Source of the DNA: Alistipes provencensis | Lineage (GTDB): Bacteria; Bacteroidota; Bacteroidia; Bacteroidales; Rikenellaceae | Reading direction: 5' to 3' | NCBI RefSeq assembly: GCF_900083545.1 | Contig: NZ_LT559262.1 | Location: 3,398,324-3,462,323 of the forward strand | DNA length: 64,000 bases | Shown here: in pieces, positions 27,910-35,930 of the stretch | Layout: each line of letters starts with the position of its first letter | Numbering within the stretch: the first letter of the stretch is position 1 | Translations under genes and position numbers: made by a program | Notes under the pieces: generated by a model | Seen by the model: the letters and a program-made list of their open reading frames with translations, nothing else | Databases searched by the model: none | Told to the model about the DNA's origin: nothing

Positions 27910-28890
27910 TTATCTGGAACCGCCCCGGCCCGTAACGAACACCCGGTCGCCGTCGATTTGATAACGGACCGGCATCAGTCTCGAAATAACCTCCATGATG
28001 TCTTCCAACGGTTCGTGCTGAACAACCAGCGACAGCCGTCGGTCGGCGGGAAGCGACGACGAAAGCACGATCTCGACATGGTATTTGCGTTCCAGATTGA
28101 CCATGATATCCGTCAGCGGCATGTTGTAGAATACCAGACGCTCCTCGAACCACTGGCAGTAGTTCCGTGCATCGACCTGCTCGATGGTGAATCCGCCCTG
28201 CAATACATCCTGCGTGAACTTCTGGTCGGGACAAAGCCGGACAGGACGGGAAAGCCCCTCGCCCGAAATGCTGACGGAACCGTTTTTGAGAATAATCTGC
28301 CGGGCAGGGTCTGCCGCATATCCGATCGCATCGAACGACGTACCCAGCACCTCGATCTCCAACCCTCCCATGCCGACGCGGAACGGCCGCAGCGAATCCT
28401 TTTCGACCTCGAAGAAGGCTTCTCCCGAGAGCGTCACCTCGCGGACCGTGCCGGAGAAATCGGCGTCGTATGCGAGCCGGCTCTCTTCGTTGAGCCATAC
28501 GCGCGTGCCGTCGGGCAGGGTGAATTCGCCCATGTGCCCTTTCGCCGTCACCAGCGTAATCCGCTCGACAGCCTCTTCGGAGCGAGTGGCGGAAAAATAG
28601 CCCCCTGCAAACATCAGGACAGCGGCGGCGGCCGCACCGGCATACCGGAGTACACGCCGCAGGCGGTTCCTGCGAATCTTCGAATGCAACCGATCCAGCC
28701 CCTTCCGGATTCTTTCCGGCGAAGCCGCCGCATCGTTCGTTTCCCACAGTTCTTTCATCAGGCTGTCGACCTCCGGATTCCGATCTTGGTCCGCCATCCA
28801 TTGCCTGAAAGCCTGCCTGACCGAAGTCGGAATATCGGGCTGGGCATAGATGAAATTCAAGATCCGGCGTTGTCGTTCTCTATTATCCAT
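27910..28890 (-). CDS. FecR-family anti-sigma factor (locus A)
   Basis: The 326-residue inner-membrane anti-sigma has an N-terminal cytoplasmic helical part, a single transmembrane helix (about 82-101, YAGAAAAAVLMFAGGYF) and a periplasmic FecR domain (FTLPDGTRVWLNEESRLAY, SGEAFFEVEKD) with a C-terminal STN-contacting domain. It would bind the ECF sigma and receive the SusC signal. Here it lies inside the operon, 37 bases upstream of susC, while the likely cognate sigma gene is at 17612-18160. Confidence 0.94.
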   Translation of the reverse strand: MDNRERQRRILNFIYAQPDIPTSVRQAFRQWMADQDRNPEVDSLMKELWETNDAAASPERIRKGLDRLHSKIRRNRLRRVLRYAGAAAAAVLMFAGGYFSATRSEEAVERITLVTAKGHMGEFTLPDGTRVWLNEESRLAYDADFSGTVREVTLSGEAFFEVEKDSLRPFRVGMGGLEIEVLGTSFDAIGYAADPARQIILKNGSVSISGEGLSRPVRLCPDQKFTQDVLQGGFTIEQVDARNYCQWFEERLVFYNMPLTDIMVNLERKYHVEIVLSSSLPADRRLSLVVQHEPLEDIMEVISRLMPVRYQIDGDRVFVTGRGGSR

Positions 28891-28902
28891 AACGGTACGC
28901 CT

Positions 28903-29244
28903 TTATTCGGCCTTCTGGGTGAATGTATAGGTTTCTTTGTAGGAGCCGGCGGTAAAAGTCACCGTACCGGTCCTCGGACTGCCCGTACCGTTGGCTCCAA
29001 AGCTCAGGCGGACGGCAAAAACGCCCCGCGAACCGCCGGCCGGCTCGACCGTGATCCATTCGTCACCCGCGGCGGTCCAGTCGCAGGTCGTGTAGAGCGT
29101 GATCGACTTCTCGACGTCGCTCGCGTTGACGCTTCCTTCGGCCGTGTAGACGACGGCGCTGTCGGTGGTTCCGGGATTGTCGTCGTCGCATGCTGTCAAC
29201 GGCATACACGCCAACAGACCGACGATCCAAAAAAATCGTTTCAT
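28903..29244 (-). CDS. single-BACON-domain lipoprotein
   Basis: A 113-residue lipoprotein with lipobox LTAC (Cys19) followed by one beta-sandwich of BACON type: a CDWTAAGDEWITVEPAGG strand-turn, then a GTVTFTAGSYKETYTFTQKA ending, which is the typical last strand of the domain. BACON domains act as spacers or mucin/glycan-adhesive modules in gut Bacteroidota. It sits between a sulfatase (31 bases upstream) and FecR (12 bases downstream), an unusual place for an anti-sigma neighbour. Confidence 0.85.
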   Translation of the reverse strand: MKRFFWIVGLLACMPLTACDDDNPGTTDSAVVYTAEGSVNASDVEKSITLYTTCDWTAAGDEWITVEPAGGSRGVFAVRLSFGANGTGSPRTGTVTFTAGSYKETYTFTQKAE

Positions 29245-29275
29245 AACCTTATCTTTTTATGGTTGTTTCGGAATT

Positions 29276-30811
29276 CTATCGCCCTTGTTTCACGGCTTCG
29301 AGTCTGCCGGCAAGCTCTCGGACAATCTCGGGATACCGCTCCGCTACGTCGTACCGCTCGCACGGATCTTTCGAAATGCGGAAGAGCTGCGGCCGGGGCG
29401 AATTGCCCAACTCGACCGACTTGCGGTATTCATAGCTCTGTTTGTCGCTCGGTTCCAAATATTTCCATTCGCCGCAGCGGATGGCCAGCGTATTCTGGCG
29501 GTTCTGCTCGATGACGAATTCGCGGTCGGCGTGCCCCGTCCCGAGCAACTCGGGCAGATGATCGCGGCTGTCGGGAGCAGCGCCTTCGGGCAGTGCAACG
29601 CCGGTCAGGGATGCCAGCGAGCGGTAGACGTCGATCTGGGAGAAGACGGCACCCTGCTCGCCCGGCCGCACGAACGCCGGCCACCGCACGATGAACGGAA
29701 TGCGCGTTCCGGCTTCATACAGGCTGTACTTGCCGCCTCGGTAGATACCCGAAGGCGTATGGCCGCCCAGCCGCATGGCCGCCTCGTCCTGATAGCCGTC
29801 GTCGATCGCGGGGCCGTTGTCGGAGGTGAAAACCAGCAGCGTATTGTCGGCGATGCCGAGGCTGTCCAACGTGCGCATCACCTCGCCGATCGTCCAGTCG
29901 AGCTGCAGGATCACGTCGCCGCGGGTCCCCATGCCGCTCTTGCCCGCAAAACGGGGATGCGGAACGCGCGGCACATGCACGTCGTTGGTTCCCATATAGA
30001 GGAAAAACGGCTCATCCTTGTGGCGGGCGATGAACTGCGTGGCTTTCAGGGCTATCGTGTCGGCGATACCTTCGTCGACCCACAGCGCCGAACGGCCCCC
30101 GGTCATCCATCCGATGCGCGAAATGCCGTTGACGATCGTGTTGTCGTGTCCGTGGCTCGGACGCAGTTTCAGCAACTCGGGATTCTCGGCGCCCGTCGGC
30201 CAGTCGCCGACCTTGTGGTCGTAATTCACCGTGATCGGATCGGCGGGGTCCAGCCCCACGACATGTCCGTTCTCCACGAAGACGCACGGCACACGGTCTA
30301 CCGTAGCGGGTATGAGATATTCGTAATCAAAACCGATATCACGCGCATCGGGACGTATCTCGACATTGAAATCCGTGCCGCCGACAGGCCCCAGACCGAG
30401 ATGCCATTTGCCCACGGCCCCGGTGACGTAACCGGCGTCGTGCATGGCATCGGCGAGCGTATGGCACTCCGTGTCGATGATGAGTTCGGAATTTCCGGGA
30501 GCGATCTGCGTATTGGGCAGACGCCAAGGATACATGCCCGTCAGCAGACCGAAGCGCGACGGCGTACTGGTGGCGGAAGTCGCATAGGCATTGGTAAAGC
30601 GCTGCCCCTGCGCAGCCAGACGGTCGATGTTGGGCGTCGCGACTTTCGTCGCCCCATAGCAGCTCAGGTCGCCGATACCGAGGTCGTCGGAGAAGATAAA
30701 GATAATGTTCGGGCGGACATTTTCCGGAACGGGAACCGCCGGATCGCCGGCACAACTCCCTGCAAGCAAGGGAATAACGGGCACAGCACCGAAAAGGATA
30801 CGCTTGTTCAT
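29276..30811 (-). CDS. sulfatase lipoprotein, serine-type (first gene of locus A)
   Basis: The 511-residue S1-family sulfatase has a lipobox at LAGSC (Cys20), metal-binding Asp42-Asp43 (FSDDLGIGD) and the S-x-P-S-R active site starting at Ser82 (TSTPSRFGLLTGMYPWR). It also contains AVGKWHLGLGP and TSDNGPAIDDGY, close to the arylsulfatase A-like branch. It is the first gene on this minus-strand transcript and would desulfate the incoming glycan at the cell surface or in the periplasm. Confidence 0.93.
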   Translation of the reverse strand: MNKRILFGAVPVIPLLAGSCAGDPAVPVPENVRPNIIFIFSDDLGIGDLSCYGATKVATPNIDRLAAQGQRFTNAYATSATSTPSRFGLLTGMYPWRLPNTQIAPGNSELIIDTECHTLADAMHDAGYVTGAVGKWHLGLGPVGGTDFNVEIRPDARDIGFDYEYLIPATVDRVPCVFVENGHVVGLDPADPITVNYDHKVGDWPTGAENPELLKLRPSHGHDNTIVNGISRIGWMTGGRSALWVDEGIADTIALKATQFIARHKDEPFFLYMGTNDVHVPRVPHPRFAGKSGMGTRGDVILQLDWTIGEVMRTLDSLGIADNTLLVFTSDNGPAIDDGYQDEAAMRLGGHTPSGIYRGGKYSLYEAGTRIPFIVRWPAFVRPGEQGAVFSQIDVYRSLASLTGVALPEGAAPDSRDHLPELLGTGHADREFVIEQNRQNTLAIRCGEWKYLEPSDKQSYEYRKSVELGNSPRPQLFRISKDPCERYDVAERYPEIVRELAGRLEAVKQGR

Positions 30812-30946
30812 GGGTCAGTGAAGGGTTTAAAGGTTTTATACAAGGACAAACGGCCGGCAAACACCGCTAGGTAGGAATTGCATTTTTATTTTTTCCATTA
30901 TGAAAAAGCAACGGTAAAAATAACGTATATTACTGATTAACAATAT

Positions 30947-30954
30947 CAAAGATA
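30947..30954 (-). promoter_or_regulatory. possible -7 element for the locus A operon
   Basis: The minus strand reads TATCTTTG (TAnnTTTG), 135 bases upstream of the 30811 start. No good -33 motif is seen, so the leader assignment is tentative. Nothing else is visible in the surrounding 216-base gap except the terminator at 30964-30999. Confidence 0.3.
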
Positions 30955-30963
30955 TGCCATACA

Positions 30964-30999
30964 AAAAAATGACCATCTTGTAAAAGGCGGCCATTTTTT
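30964..30999. terminator. terminator at the end of locus B
   Basis: AAAAAATGACC (30964-30974) pairs with GGCCATTTTTT (30989-30999) with one mismatch. The A- and T-runs flanking the GC core make it terminator-like in both directions. It follows the transporter stop by 28 bases. Confidence 0.7.
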
Positions 31000-31027
31000 C
31001 GAAATCGAAAATTCCGGGATACTACGT

Positions 31028-32398
31028 TTAAGCCATTTTCCCTTTGCTTTTGTTTAACAGCGGCAGCAGGAACGAAATCACTGACGCCGCGATCCAGAAT
31101 AGTGCCACAGGCCCGAAATCGTAGTGCTTCGCGCCGTCGGCGGCTACGGTGATGTGTCTGTCTATGAGCCATCCCGACGCTACGTCCTGAATGCCCGCCG
31201 CGATGTAGCTTGCTATTCCCACGACCCCCAGCGCGGCTCCCGTGGCCTTTCGCGGCACGATGTCCACGGCCATCAATCCTCCGAGGAAGCAGATCAAGAC
31301 CCCGATGGCTATTCCGAACAGCACCATCGAGAGGACGTTCACCCACATGGCGTTTCCACCGTATAGGAACAGCGCCAGCGCCACGGAGTTCAGTATGCCG
31401 AACAGCAGCGCGGGAATCTTCCGGTCGCCCTTGAACAGCTTGTCCGAGAACCACCCCGAAAGTACCGTTCCGAGTATTCCCAGCAGTGCGTTTATCGAGA
31501 CGATCGAGATGGCCTCGACGTCGGAGAATCCCTTTGCCTCTTGGAGGAACAGCACGCCCCAACCGTTTATGGCATAGCGCGAGATGTACATGAATGCGCT
31601 CGCCGCAGCCAGCACCCACACGGCCGGTGTTCTGAGCACCTGCTTCTGAATCTCTTTGACGGACTTCTCCGCTCCGGGGACGGGTTTTTCATGGGCCAGC
31701 GCCTCGACCGGGGGCAGTCCCTTCGACTCCGGAGTGTCGTGGAGCCAGCAGAGTACCAGCACCACGCCGATGGCTCCTGCCACGGCCGATCCGAAGAACC
31801 CGGCCTGCCACCCCGCAAAGGAGACGATGGAGCCTACGAAAAGGAATGAGAAGAACTCCCCGAGGTTGTGGCTTGCGGAGAAGAATCCGTAGTAGGTTCC
31901 GCGCTCCTTGAGCGGATACCAGCGGGAGAGGGATATGATGGCCGGAGGCGCCCCCATGGACTGCGCCCACCCGTTCAGTCCCCACATCACGGCGAATGCA
32001 ACGAATATCACGGCCGTTGGGACTACGGAATGTGCGAGCCCCATGAGCCCCATCAGGGCATTGGCTGCGGCCGAGACGATGAGTCCCGTGGCCATGAAGC
32101 GCTTGATGTTGCAGTAGTCGGCAATGAATCCGTTGACGAACTTGCCGATGGCATAGGCGAAGAGGAGTGCCGAGCCGATGACTCCCAACTGCGATGCGTC
32201 CAAGGACCCGCTGTCGAGAATGGGCTTCTTCATGACGTTGAGACTGGTGCGGCAGACGTAGTAGAGACTGTATCCGAGCGTTGCGGCGGTGAATGCCTGC
32301 AGGCGCAGGCGGCGGTAGTACTTGTCACGCGACACCTCGTCCTGCTCCCGGGCAGGAGCCGCAGGGCTGATGCGGTAGAATTCCGTAATACGGCTCAT
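31028..32398 (-). CDS. organophosphate:phosphate antiporter (MFS, GlpT/UhpC type)
   Basis: The 456-residue MFS transporter has about 12 helices and belongs to the OPA family. Family features are the N-terminal YSLYYVCRTSLNVMKKP segment, FAYAIGKFVNGFIADY (loop 2-3) and the central basic loop. OPA proteins exchange glycerol-3-phosphate, hexose-6-phosphate or similar esters for phosphate across the inner membrane. It lies 4 bases after the glycerophosphodiesterase gene, which fits import of glycerol-3-phosphate or another phosphoester released in the periplasm. The true substrate is not determined. Confidence 0.92.
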   Translation of the reverse strand: MSRITEFYRISPAAPAREQDEVSRDKYYRRLRLQAFTAATLGYSLYYVCRTSLNVMKKPILDSGSLDASQLGVIGSALLFAYAIGKFVNGFIADYCNIKRFMATGLIVSAAANALMGLMGLAHSVVPTAVIFVAFAVMWGLNGWAQSMGAPPAIISLSRWYPLKERGTYYGFFSASHNLGEFFSFLFVGSIVSFAGWQAGFFGSAVAGAIGVVLVLCWLHDTPESKGLPPVEALAHEKPVPGAEKSVKEIQKQVLRTPAVWVLAAASAFMYISRYAINGWGVLFLQEAKGFSDVEAISIVSINALLGILGTVLSGWFSDKLFKGDRKIPALLFGILNSVALALFLYGGNAMWVNVLSMVLFGIAIGVLICFLGGLMAVDIVPRKATGAALGVVGIASYIAAGIQDVASGWLIDRHITVAADGAKHYDFGPVALFWIAASVISFLLPLLNKSKGKMA

Positions 32399-32402
32399 GG
32401 CG

Positions 32403-33320
32403 TCAGTCGTGCAGTCCGCGCGAGCGGAGGTAGGAGATCAGCAGTTCGGGCCGGTCGGTCTGGATCAGCGTGGCGCCCATATCGACCAGTTTCCCATATA
32501 CCTCGGCCGGGTCGCCTTCTATCGCGGCATCGTCGCAAAGCCCGCCGTTCAGGGAGGGCCACAGGGAGTTCACCCACAGTTTCGAACCGCCGGCGATGAC
32601 TTCGCGCATGCAGGTCTCGACCTCGGGCGTGTATTCCGACCAGCAGATTTCGTAAGCCAACAATGGATATTTCAGTCGTTCATAGCTTTCGAGAATTTTT
32701 CGGTACGATTTCTTCCCGAAGTTTACAATGGGCATGAAAAGACAATTGTCGACATATTTCGAGAAAGTCGCGGCGGCACGGTCGGCGGTGACATTGCTTT
32801 TGATGAGCACCTGTTCCAGCATGCCGTATTTTTCAAGCAACGGATGTATCAACCCGTAATATTGAAATCCTTTGTCGATATTGACGACAATTTTGTCTTT
32901 GCATAATATGAGCGCCTCTTCGAGCGTGGGTACTTTCCAATGTGTGACCGCATTCTGCCCCGCACGCAAATTCACCCGCCGAATGGAATCATAAGTAATT
33001 TCCGCAATAAGTCCTTTGCCCGAAGTCGTCCGGTCGATGGTACGGTCGTGACAGAGTACCAGCACGCTGTCCGAAGTCAGCGCCAAATCTATTTCTACAA
33101 TGTCGACCCCCATTTCGATGGCGCTGCGGATGGCAGGGAGTGAATTTTCAGGGTAGTTGCGCCAATCGCCGCGGTGGGAAGCTACCAACACCTTTTTTGA
33201 GGCAGGGCTGTGAATTTCGGCAACAATGGCCGACGCACGGTCGGCGGCGGCATTTCTTGTTTGCGTCGTCCCGTCGAGCAGGGAAAAACACGCAAGGAGC
33301 AGGATCAGTAATCTTTTCAT
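32403..33320 (-). CDS. secreted glycerophosphodiester phosphodiesterase
   Basis: This 305-residue GDPD TIM-barrel protein has an N-terminal signal peptide. The catalytic and metal residues are present: His49-Arg50 (ASHRGDWRNYPENS, with Glu58), Glu76 and Asp78 (VEIDLALTSD), and His91 (LVLCHDRTIDRTTSGKG, the general acid). It cleaves glycerophosphodiesters into glycerol-3-phosphate and an alcohol. It is placed between a sulfatase (13 bases upstream) and an organophosphate antiporter (4 bases downstream), an arrangement that suggests periplasmic release followed by import. Confidence 0.93.
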   Translation of the reverse strand: MKRLLILLLACFSLLDGTTQTRNAAADRASAIVAEIHSPASKKVLVASHRGDWRNYPENSLPAIRSAIEMGVDIVEIDLALTSDSVLVLCHDRTIDRTTSGKGLIAEITYDSIRRVNLRAGQNAVTHWKVPTLEEALILCKDKIVVNIDKGFQYYGLIHPLLEKYGMLEQVLIKSNVTADRAAATFSKYVDNCLFMPIVNFGKKSYRKILESYERLKYPLLAYEICWSEYTPEVETCMREVIAGGSKLWVNSLWPSLNGGLCDDAAIEGDPAEVYGKLVDMGATLIQTDRPELLISYLRSRGLHD

Positions 33321-33333
33321 CGTATTCGGGTTA

Positions 33334-34929
33334 TTAATTTTTTATTGTTTCGTATTGTTCGTAATCGGTCGGAAGTACCCAGTTCGACTGTTCCCACGGG
33401 ACGATCTCGCCGCTGAGGGTCCGTTCGTAAACCCGGTCCTTACCCGGCTTGTCGTAGGGATAGCGGTCGAATACGTCGCCGTCCCCCGTCATCCGCGGAT
33501 CGCCCTGCCCGCGCAGCGTCCGGAAAAGCTCGGCACGCAGCGAATCCGCCAGAACCCGGCACGAAACCTCCCCGATGCGGTTTACAAGGCATTCACGATC
33601 CGTTTCGACATGGTACAGCTCCTCCGCCGGACGCGGTCCCATCGACAGGTCGTAGTAGCGGCTGTCCTGTCCGCTGCGTTTCAGTTGCAGAATCGCGGTT
33701 TTCGTCGGAGAGCTGTCGATGTCGCGGTAGCCCGTTTCCGGATTGCCGCCGGGCAGCAGCCACGGTTTGAGGTTGCACAGATAGAGCCAGCCGTCGCGCA
33801 CGATGCCCCGGATCGGATAACCCTGATCCCCGGGCCGTCCGTTGTCGTGCCGCTCGCGCCCCAGCAGCGCCCGCCCGCGCAGTACGGCGCAGGGGTCCGG
33901 TTCATTCCTCAGCAGCGGCACGAGGCTCCCGCCCGGGAGCCGCCCCATGCCTGCCGTGGCGGGATCGGTCCCGGCGAGCTCCAGAACGGTCGGTGCGATG
34001 TCGACGAACGAGACATAGGCCGCCTCCCGCCGTCCCGGGGCGCTCACTCCCCGCAGCCACATCACGGCCAGCGGCATGTGGTGCGCATACTCGTACTGGG
34101 TTCCTTTGGCGCGCGGAAAGGGCATACCGTTGTCCGACGTGACGATGATGAGCGTATTGTCCAGCTCCCCGAGCTCCTCCAGCCGGGCCAGCATCAATCC
34201 CAACTGCCGGTCGTAATGTTCGAGTTCGAATCCGTAATCCAGCATGTCGTTGCGCACCGTCTCGTTGTCGGGCCAGAAGGCCGGAACACGGTCGATCTCC
34301 CCGGTTGTCCGGCCGCCTTTGGCCGCCCCGCTGCCGTATTCGTAACGTCGGTGCGGCTCGCGGCAGCCGAACCAGAAGAACCACGGCCGCGACACATCCT
34401 CACGCGAGGAGAGAAAGTCGGAAAAATTCGCCGCATAATCCGTAGCGAGTATCTCGGGGGTCGGAGGCGTCAGTTTCCGGCTCTGCCACGCCTCACCCGT
34501 CAGTCGCCGTTTGCGGCCGTTCCTCATGCCGGGGTCGCCCGGAGCCCAGCCCTTGCCGGTGAAAGCCACGTCGTAGCCCGCCTCTTCGAGCGCTTCGGTG
34601 AAGACCTTGATATCCTCGGGGAAACGGCAGATGTGATTTCCCGCCTCGCCCAACTGCCACGAGTAACGCCCCGTAAGCAGCGACGCACGCGAAGGCGCCG
34701 ATTTCGCATTCGGAGTATAGCAGTTCTCGAACAGCACACCCCGTGCGGCCACGCTGTCGAAAACCGGTGTCGAGACCCATCCACAGCCATAGGCCCCGAA
34801 ATGAAGCCATGCGGCATCGTCGGCAATGCAGAACAGAATATTAGGACGCTGCGGCGTCATATCCTGCGCCCCGGCGGCCGTCAGACCTCCGAAAACCGCC
34901 GTTCCCAAAAACAGAATGTCACGAGCCAT
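33334..34929 (-). CDS. secreted sulfatase, serine-type (locus B)
   Basis: The 531-residue S1-family sulfatase starts at ATG 34929: MARDILFLGTAVFGGLTAAG is a signal peptide, and the frame further upstream lies inside the preceding gene. The metal pair is Asp37-Asp38 (CIADDAAWLHFG) and the active-site motif S-x-P-S-R starts at Ser77 (AKSAPSRASLLTGRY). Further blocks include VAFTGKGWAPG and TSDNGMPFPRAKGT, close to the heparan/N-sulfoglucosamine-type branch. In this neighbourhood a phosphodiesterase role within the same superfamily is possible but not indicated by the motif. There is a 10-base gap to the upstream phosphatase gene. Confidence 0.92.
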   Translation of the reverse strand: MARDILFLGTAVFGGLTAAGAQDMTPQRPNILFCIADDAAWLHFGAYGCGWVSTPVFDSVAARGVLFENCYTPNAKSAPSRASLLTGRYSWQLGEAGNHICRFPEDIKVFTEALEEAGYDVAFTGKGWAPGDPGMRNGRKRRLTGEAWQSRKLTPPTPEILATDYAANFSDFLSSREDVSRPWFFWFGCREPHRRYEYGSGAAKGGRTTGEIDRVPAFWPDNETVRNDMLDYGFELEHYDRQLGLMLARLEELGELDNTLIIVTSDNGMPFPRAKGTQYEYAHHMPLAVMWLRGVSAPGRREAAYVSFVDIAPTVLELAGTDPATAGMGRLPGGSLVPLLRNEPDPCAVLRGRALLGRERHDNGRPGDQGYPIRGIVRDGWLYLCNLKPWLLPGGNPETGYRDIDSSPTKTAILQLKRSGQDSRYYDLSMGPRPAEELYHVETDRECLVNRIGEVSCRVLADSLRAELFRTLRGQGDPRMTGDGDVFDRYPYDKPGKDRVYERTLSGEIVPWEQSNWVLPTDYEQYETIKN

Positions 34930-34939
34930 ATGAGATTTA

Positions 34940-35782
34940 TTAAAAAACAAATGTACAGACGATCGGATAGTGGTCGGAAACATACCGGACCCCGTAGGCT
35001 TCGCTGTCGAGCGTTTCATAGCGCAACGCCCGGGCCCGACGGAAATAGATGTAATCCAATGTCCGGGCGCGGCTCTTCCCGAAGCCGTTGAACGACGGGC
35101 GGTCGTCGCTTTCAGGGGCCGCGTCGTGTGCGGATTCCAGCCATGCGGTATAAGCCTTGAGGTATTCTCCGGTCTTCTGTCCGATCTCGGCATTCATGTC
35201 TCCCGAGATAAAAGCCGGGGTGCGTTTCCCGGCGATTTTACGCATCATTTCGACATTCAGCAACGCCCCTCTGCGGCGCGCTTCGTGCCCTTTATGGTCG
35301 AGATGCGTGTTGAAATAATAAAATTTCCCGCCGGAAACCTTGTCGCGCAAACATACCCACACCGTAATGCGGCGGTTCTTGGCATCCCAGCCGCGGGACA
35401 CCTCGCCGGGCGTTTCCGAAAGCCAGTAATACCCCCAGTCGACAAGATCGTATTTTTCGCGGAGCCACATCACCGGGAGATGCTCCCCTTCGGAACTCAC
35501 ACCCTGATCGCGCCCCGCCGAGACATGAGCATAGTCGGGCAGGTGTTCGGTCAGCCATATGACCTGTTCATTCTTCGGTTCCTGAAATCCGATTACGTCG
35601 GGACGCTCGCGGGCGATCATGGCGATCGACGCTTCTTTGCGGATATCCCAGACCAGCTCGCCCGTGTCGCCCTTGTGACCCGTGCCACGGATGTTGTAAG
35701 ACATGAGTTTAAGGGTTGTCACGGTGCGGGCGCTCGCAAGGTCCGCAAAAAGCAGGGCAAACAATATGACTATTTTTTTCAT
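34940..35782 (-). CDS. secreted endonuclease/exonuclease/phosphatase-fold hydrolase (EEP2)
   Basis: A 280-residue EEP-superfamily hydrolase (DNase I / sphingomyelinase / inositol 5-phosphatase fold). ATG 35782 gives a signal peptide (MKKIVILFALLFADLASA). Catalytic blocks: LMSYNIRG with Asn, PDVIGFQEP with Glu, FYYFNTHLDHKG with His, FISGDMNAE with Asp and Asn, YVSDHYPIVCTFVF with the final Asp-His. It hydrolyses phosphate mono- or diesters in the periplasm or outside the cell; the substrate is unknown. It is paralogous to the gene just upstream (35931-36830). A hairpin at 35861-35893 separates the two, so this may begin a second transcription unit. Confidence 0.9.
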   Translation of the reverse strand: MKKIVILFALLFADLASARTVTTLKLMSYNIRGTGHKGDTGELVWDIRKEASIAMIARERPDVIGFQEPKNEQVIWLTEHLPDYAHVSAGRDQGVSSEGEHLPVMWLREKYDLVDWGYYWLSETPGEVSRGWDAKNRRITVWVCLRDKVSGGKFYYFNTHLDHKGHEARRRGALLNVEMMRKIAGKRTPAFISGDMNAEIGQKTGEYLKAYTAWLESAHDAAPESDDRPSFNGFGKSRARTLDYIYFRRARALRYETLDSEAYGVRYVSDHYPIVCTFVF

Positions 35783-35860
35783 GGTATTCAATTCATTGGC
35801 GCAGTCCATACGACATTGCGAATACGGACGAATACGGCCAAAGTTTATATACAGACAACC

Positions 35861-35893
35861 GATGACCGCCGGCCGCTAGGTCCGGCGGTCATC
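35861..35893 (-). terminator. intra-locus hairpin between the two EEP genes
   Basis: GATGACCGCCGG (35861-35872) and CCGGCGGTCATC (35882-35893) form a perfect 12-bp stem with a 9-base loop, 38 bases after the stop of the upstream gene. The following T-run is weak, so it may only reduce downstream expression. Downstream toward 35783 lies AAACTTTG on the minus strand, an imperfect -7 candidate. Confidence 0.6.
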
Positions 35894-35930
35894 AAAATTG
35901 CCAATTTATCCTCATTTTTTCGCCGAACCA

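Noticed and set aside
33334..34929. Possible phosphodiesterase rather than sulfatase in locus B
   Set aside because: The S-x-P-S-R formylglycine motif and the Asp-Asp metal pair are those of sulfatases, so the sulfatase call is kept despite the phosphoesterase neighbours.
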